From NCBI RefSeq assembly GCF_011764425.1, contig NZ_BLPF01000001.1:2657001-2721000 (forward strand): a DNA stretch of 64,000 nt. The letters run 5' to 3'. Positions 62,180 to 64,000 of this stretch are shown piece by piece. Under the pieces are notes generated by a model that made no database searches, had not been told where the DNA came from, and saw nothing but the letters and a program-made list of their open reading frames with translations. The position numbers were made by a program, and so were the translations under genes. This stretch comes from Phytohabitans houttuyneae. GTDB taxonomy: Bacteria > Actinomycetota > Actinomycetes > Mycobacteriales > Micromonosporaceae. Each line of letters begins with the position of its first letter. The first letter of the stretch is position 1.

Positions 62180-63289
62180 ATGGCCGAACCTCACGCGCGC
62201 CAGGAAAAGACCGACCGCCGCCGCAAGCGGGTGGGCGGATGGCGAGAGATCGTCGCCGCCCGCGCCGCGCTGATCGAGGCACAGCTCGAGTCGACCAGAG
62301 TGGACACCGAGGCGTGGCGCATCACGCGCGCGTCGGTGCACAGACATCTCCGGTCCGCTCTGGAGGCCGCCGACCGGCGGCGGTGGTTTCGCGGCACGTA
62401 CGACTGGTGGACGGGGGCGCACGTCACCGCCGCCTGGGCGCACCTGCACAACGCGGAGCTGCTGCTGGTGTCGGTGGCCGCCAAGGAGGACCTCTCCGCG
62501 GGGCGGCACGCCGTTATCGCGCTCCTGGAGCAGGTCTTCAGCCAGCCTGACCCGCGCCGCGCCGAAGCCCGCCGGCAGCTGATCGACGACTGGCCCAAGC
62601 CCGACGACCGGGAGCGCCCCGCCGCGGTCGAGCGCGCCGCCTACCGCACCGCGCTCCAGTGGGGCTTCACGGCCGCGGACGAGCAGTACGCGCGGGTGCG
62701 CAGCCTCCGCAACCTGATCATCGGCTCGACCCTGTTCATGCTCGCGCTCGTCCTGGCGCTGGCGTGGATCGGCGCGGCCAAGCCCGACCTGATCAACCTC
62801 TGCTTCACAAACATCGCCCCGGGCGGCGCGGAGGTGCAGAGCTGCCCGGCCGGCGCGAGCGGCCCCAGCGGCTGGGACGTCTTCCTGGTCGAGCTGCTCG
62901 GCCTGGTGGGCGGCTCGCTCAGCGCGATGGTGGCGATCCGCGGCATGCGCGGCACCTCGACCCCGTACGGGGTGCCCGTCGCGCTCGCCCTCCTCAAGCT
63001 CCCCGCCGGCGCCCTGGTGTCGCTGACCGCGTTGCTGCTGCTCGGCGGCGAGTTCTTCCCGGGACTGTCCGGTCTGGACAGTCCACAGCAGATCGTGGCG
63101 TACGCGCTCGTGCTCGGCTACGCCCAGCAGCTCGTCACCAGGCTCGTCGACCGCCAGGCCAACACCGTGCTCGACCGCGTGCCCAGCGCGGAGCCCGTGC
63201 CCCGCGAGCAGGCGCCCCCGCGACGCCGCCAGCGGCCGCGCCCGCGCCAAGGTCACCGTCCGACGCACTGGTCCCCGGCAACTCCTTAG
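62180..63289 (+). CDS. Polytopic membrane protein of unknown function
   Basis: About 369 residues. The first 190 are hydrophilic (REIVAARAALIEAQLESTRV, FRGTYDWWTGAHVTAAWAHL). Four membrane helices follow: LIIGSTLFMLALVLALAWIG, VFLVELLGLVGGSLSAMVAI, VALALLKLPAGALVSLTALL and IVAYALVLGYAQQLVTRLVD. A proline/arginine-rich tail ends it. The ATG at 62180 (MAEPHARQEKTDRR) is chosen; a TTG at 62129 is an alternative in the same frame. Not recognised. Confidence 0.65.
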   Translation: MAEPHARQEKTDRRRKRVGGWREIVAARAALIEAQLESTRVDTEAWRITRASVHRHLRSALEAADRRRWFRGTYDWWTGAHVTAAWAHLHNAELLLVSVAAKEDLSAGRHAVIALLEQVFSQPDPRRAEARRQLIDDWPKPDDRERPAAVERAAYRTALQWGFTAADEQYARVRSLRNLIIGSTLFMLALVLALAWIGAAKPDLINLCFTNIAPGGAEVQSCPAGASGPSGWDVFLVELLGLVGGSLSAMVAIRGMRGTSTPYGVPVALALLKLPAGALVSLTALLLLGGEFFPGLSGLDSPQQIVAYALVLGYAQQLVTRLVDRQANTVLDRVPSAEPVPREQAPPRRRQRPRPRQGHRPTHWSPATP

Positions 63290-63299
63290 CATCGACAGT

Positions 63300-64000
63300 G
63301 TGACGGTCGGACAGCTCCTGCGCCGGTGGCGCCAGACGAGGCGGCTCAGCCAGCTCGAGCTGGCCATCCAGGCCGAGGTCTCCACGCGGCACCTGAGCTT
63401 CGTGGAGACCGGCCGGGCGGCACCCAGCCGCGAGATGCTGCTGCACCTGGCCGAGCACCTCGACGTGCCGCTGCGCGAGCGCAACGAGCTGCTGGTGGCG
63501 GCCGGCTACGCGCCCGCCTACGCCGCGGCACCCCTCGACTCGCCACACCTGTCCGCCGTCCGCGCGGCGATCCGGCAGATCCTGGCCGGCCACGAGCCGT
63601 ACCCGGCGGTGGTGGTCGACCGGGGCTGGCAGCTTGTCGACGCCAACAGCAGCGTGGCCTTGCTCACCGAGGGAGTCGCCCCGCACCTGCTCGCCCCGCC
63701 GGCGAACGTCATGCGGATCACCCTCCACCCCGACGGGATGGCGCCCCGTGTCGCCAACCTGCCCGAGTGGCGGGCCCACCTGCTCGAACGCCTGCGCCGC
63801 CAGCTGGTCGCCGGCGACGACGAGCTCGCGGCGCTCTACGAGGAGCTGCGCGGCTACCCCGGCGGCGAGGTGCCCGACCCCGGGGCTGGCTCGACCCGGA
63901 GCTGGACGCGAAGCGACCAGCCCGGATTGAGCCGGCATCCGGGGCCGGAGCGAGCCAGTCAGCAGAGCCCGGGCGATTTCGCGGTACCGCTGCGGCTGCG
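63300..64000 (+). CDS. XRE family regulator with MmyB-like ligand domain (partial)
   Basis: The GTG at 63300 opens 233 residues that run past the window. An N-terminal helix-turn-helix (LLRRWRQTRRLSQLELAIQA, STRHLSFVETGRAAPSREML) is followed by the MmyB-like domain (LAGHEPYPAVVVDRGWQLVD, VANLPEWRAHLLERLRRQLV, ELRGYPGG), with a PAS-like fold that probably binds a small molecule. Residues about 205-225 (GAGSTRSWTRSDQPGLSRHP) do not look like the family and may be an insertion; the frame then returns to FAVPLRL. The last part is missing. Confidence 0.82.
   Translation, partial: MTVGQLLRRWRQTRRLSQLELAIQAEVSTRHLSFVETGRAAPSREMLLHLAEHLDVPLRERNELLVAAGYAPAYAAAPLDSPHLSAVRAAIRQILAGHEPYPAVVVDRGWQLVDANSSVALLTEGVAPHLLAPPANVMRITLHPDGMAPRVANLPEWRAHLLERLRRQLVAGDDELAALYEELRGYPGGEVPDPGAGSTRSWTRSDQPGLSRHPGPERASQQSPGDFAVPLRL

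Noticed and set aside
59643-62282. An 879-codon open frame on the minus strand opposite GH3 and FAH genes
   Set aside because: It spans two unrelated sense genes and a terminator, and shows no protein motif.

Overview
The window is GC-rich actinobacterial DNA. Gene content (AfsR/BTAD regulator, AA10 chitin-active enzyme with CBM2, TraB-type FtsK protein, LacI/ABC sugar operon, abundant GTG/TTG starts, GTGA/ATGA stop-start overlaps) suggests a Micromonosporaceae-like organism; the genus cannot be fixed from sequence reading alone. No rRNA, tRNA or CRISPR array was recognised.

Layout. 1-8.3 kb: housekeeping genes on the minus strand (etfB-etfA, cysteine desulfurase, mnmA, MetE-like protein) interrupted by a divergent lysR/eamA pair, then small membrane-protein genes. 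8.3-14.4 kb: a large AfsR-like regulator converging on a DrrAB-type exporter, and a secreted lytic polysaccharide monooxygenase. 15.1-21.7 kb: TPP-dependent enzyme, Hsp70-like membrane-anchored protein, enoyl-CoA hydratase, two DUF6232-like paralogues around a START-like protein, and a dimethylargininase. 22.6-36.1 kb: one tightly overlapping minus-strand operon of eleven genes: LacI regulator, sugar ABC importer, two ADP-ribosylglycohydrolases, ribokinase, a barrel/FGE-fold protein, a secreted esterase with repeats, a class III CoA-transferase and a CitE-like lyase. 36.2-41.7 kb: serine hydrolase, YccF, a second ribokinase and ABC genes.

42.3-58.2 kb is a candidate integrative element. Its left part (about 42.7-45.9 kb) is visibly less GC-rich and carries an OLD-type nuclease and an HTH/TPR regulator. 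Its right part carries small accessory genes, a GntR/UTRA regulator with two direct-repeat operators, a DUF2637 membrane protein, a TraB-like translocase and a large serine recombinase. The recombinase runs straight into a dispersed repeat that is also present, in the same orientation, at the left end. 58.2-64 kb: a ROK regulator divergent from a GH3 enzyme, a fumarylacetoacetate-hydrolase family protein, a membrane protein and a truncated XRE regulator.

Two window-wide observations stand out. First, a family of short interspersed repeats with a GGTCCGGACC core occurs at least seven times, mostly in two non-coding islands. Second, fourteen genes are broken by what reads as the loss of exactly one G or C from a short homopolymer, with a fifteenth case less certain; the uniform direction suggests systematic undercalling in the assembly rather than gene decay, so these genes are described as if intact.
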